Assembly: GCA_013399855.1 (NCBI GenBank)
Contig: VXAY01004974.1
Coordinates: 310,001 to 374,000, forward strand
From: Oxyruncus cristatus
Lineage: Eukaryota > Chordata > Aves > Passeriformes > Cotingidae
Length of the DNA: 64,000 bases
Direction: 5' to 3'
Positions 62,146-64,000 of this stretch are shown here, piece after piece. The notes under the pieces were generated by a model. The model searched no databases and was not told the origin of the DNA. It worked only from the letters and a program-made list of their open reading frames with translations. A program made the position numbers and the translations under genes. The first letter of the stretch is position 1; each line of letters begins with the position of its first letter.

Positions 62146-64000
62146 GTTCCACATGTATTCATCATTTGCTGACAGGAAAAGGAAAACTTCTTCCATTTTA
62201 TTGTCCACAAAACAAACACAATGTTACTTAATCAGATGGGGAAGACTTTTCTGAGGATCAGTCAAGAAAGAAAAGAAACATTTTACTTTTCCAGATTGTG
62301 TAATTTTACCTCTCCTAATTTACATGACAATTATCATGAAACTAGAAGGGCAGAATTTACTTTCAGGATGCCCTTTTTGTCCAGTTCTACTTTGTCCAGA
62401 TTATATTTGTTATGGTTTTATTATTTCCTGCAAAAAATTAGCTAAGTAATGAGTGTTTGCCACAAATTATCTCATTGCTGATGAGGCATTCTTTGCTTTA
62501 GGATATTTACTGTCAGTTTTACGCTCATACATAACATTTTTTTATGCAAATCTTGTGGTGCTTTTCTAAATTAGATCAGCAAATCTTTATTTCTCCTATT
62601 TCAAAGACTGATAAACTGATAGGTGGTGCTGTGCAGTGTGGACTTGCCTGCAGCTTTGTGGCAACTCCATGAGAAGGGAGGAAGACAGAATCCCTAGTCT
62701 GTGGGGTTTTTCCCCATCTTACAGATCCTTAGTGTCTTCTACTTCAGAAACATGAAGATTTAATTTTTAATTTAATTTTTCGAAATACCCTTAAAGAAAA
62801 TAAGCTTTCCACAATTGGAGTGTTCATTAACTCTTATCCATCATCTTTTCTGGCATTTGTGCAAGTTTTAAAAAAAATGCTGGAGAAATTTTTCCTTTGC
62901 TAGTTTTAGACTGTAATGTCATGATGTGTGTACTCTCCTCTCAGAGAAGAGAAAACAAAAAATATTGGTTTGTTGGACAGGGTATTATTGTATTAACACT
63001 GAATTTTGAAAATACAACATTTCCACACTGTTATATTTTTGGTTTTGGCATAAAGTTAAGTAACATATTTTAGAGATTTATCTGTCCTAACTGATGATGC
63101 TTTTCATTTTGTAAAACAATATATATGATTTACTTATTAAATACAAGCCGATATTATTAACATATAAATCTCAAGTTTTATACTGGGTGTATACTTCATA
63201 TGGCACATTGGGGATGTTGACAGAAACTGCTTCATTTCCTTTGGGTTGTTTTACTTTGATACAGTTTGGACATTGAAAACATCAGTGGGTAGAAAATGCA
63301 CACCGGATCATTTTTACAAAAGCTAGTGCAGGAGCTGTTTTTTTTTCTAAAAAGCCTGTAAGTAACAGGATCATAATCGACTGCCACAAGATGTGATTTT
63401 GTTCTCATTAAGCTGTGAAGGCTTGATAACTCAAGAGAGGTAAACCACCAGAGAAGAATAGATTCCCTATGACAACGATGTTAAAAGTAAAAAATTGTTC
63501 TAACGGATTCACAACTCATTCTTGGGAAGCACAGATATTTTTGCTTTAAAATAGGAAAATATGTACTTTTGCTTTCAAACATGAATTGCTTTTATCTCAG
63601 AGGTATAAAATAATTAACTTAAACTCTGATAAAATCTGTAGTTTGTAATTGAAAACATGTGCATTGTGGGACCACTGGAATGTTTCCAGCCAAGCTGTGT
63701 GTGGCAGAAAAGAATCTCTACAGAGCTCAAAGCATTCCTGGTTTTATGGTGAATGTCTCTCTCTCCTCACTGAATTCTTATTAATCAGTTTTATTTATAT
63801 GGCATCATAGCGATCTATTGAAGAGTAAAATGCTTTAAAAACATTTTGAAAGATACATAAGAGTCCTTGAGGGAGTAGACTTTAATTTAGCAGCAAGTTC
63901 CATTATAAACCACATTCAGTGATAAGGCTTGAAAAAACCTCAAACTTGTTATGTATGTGTGTATGCATGTGTTTGTTTTCTGCTGATGTTGTTGAAATGA
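62146..64000. other. AT-rich non-coding region
   Basis: No supported gene. A short imperfect TG-rich microsatellite lies at about 63949-63976, near the window edge. Nothing else recognisable was seen. Confidence 0.6.

Noticed and set aside
1..64000. CRISPR array, operon or prokaryotic features
   Set aside because: The DNA is vertebrate by its CR1 elements and CpG islands. The only regular array is a minisatellite without spacers.

Overview
The window looks like nuclear DNA from a bird. It is AT-rich and almost gene-free. It carries three 5'-truncated CR1 LINEs with the typical CR1 3' end, T/G-rich low-complexity tracts common in avian intergenic DNA, and two compact CpG islands. No complete protein-coding gene can be supported. 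The many short open frames are chance frames in AT-rich DNA, repeat-encoded frames, or frames read through N gaps.

Layout. Bases 1-2500 are non-coding. A CpG island spans about 2540-3740 and is broken by a 612-base N gap. It has a YY1-type site, an E-box, a GC box and a possible minus-strand splice donor, so it is the best candidate promoter here, perhaps divergent. Bases 3750-13670 are AT-rich with microsatellites and a T/G tract. A degraded minus-strand L2-type reverse transcriptase relic lies at about 13675-14060. A GC-richer block near 15780-16140 has an open frame that ends just before an AATAAA signal. At 24033-24816 a 16-bp-unit minisatellite (about 42 copies, or about 48 counting a suspect duplicated part) runs directly into a second small CpG island (about 24700-25130). 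That island has a strong CTCF-like core, a TATA-like box, and an ATG frame ending at a splice donor. A single N inside the array separates two identical 114-bp stretches, most simply an unmerged contig overlap.

From 25.2 to 64 kb the DNA is again AT-rich and non-coding, with three plus-strand CR1 insertions (42.5, 45.6 and 57.3 kb), several near-perfect palindromes and hairpins, a C/T-rich block near 49.7-50.3 kb, and a pair of motifs near 62 kb that match the 5' end of tRNA-Glu.

The most unusual locus is the 24.0-25.2 kb composite of minisatellite, CTCF-like site, CpG island and possible first exon. I did not find evidence for a new multi-gene system.
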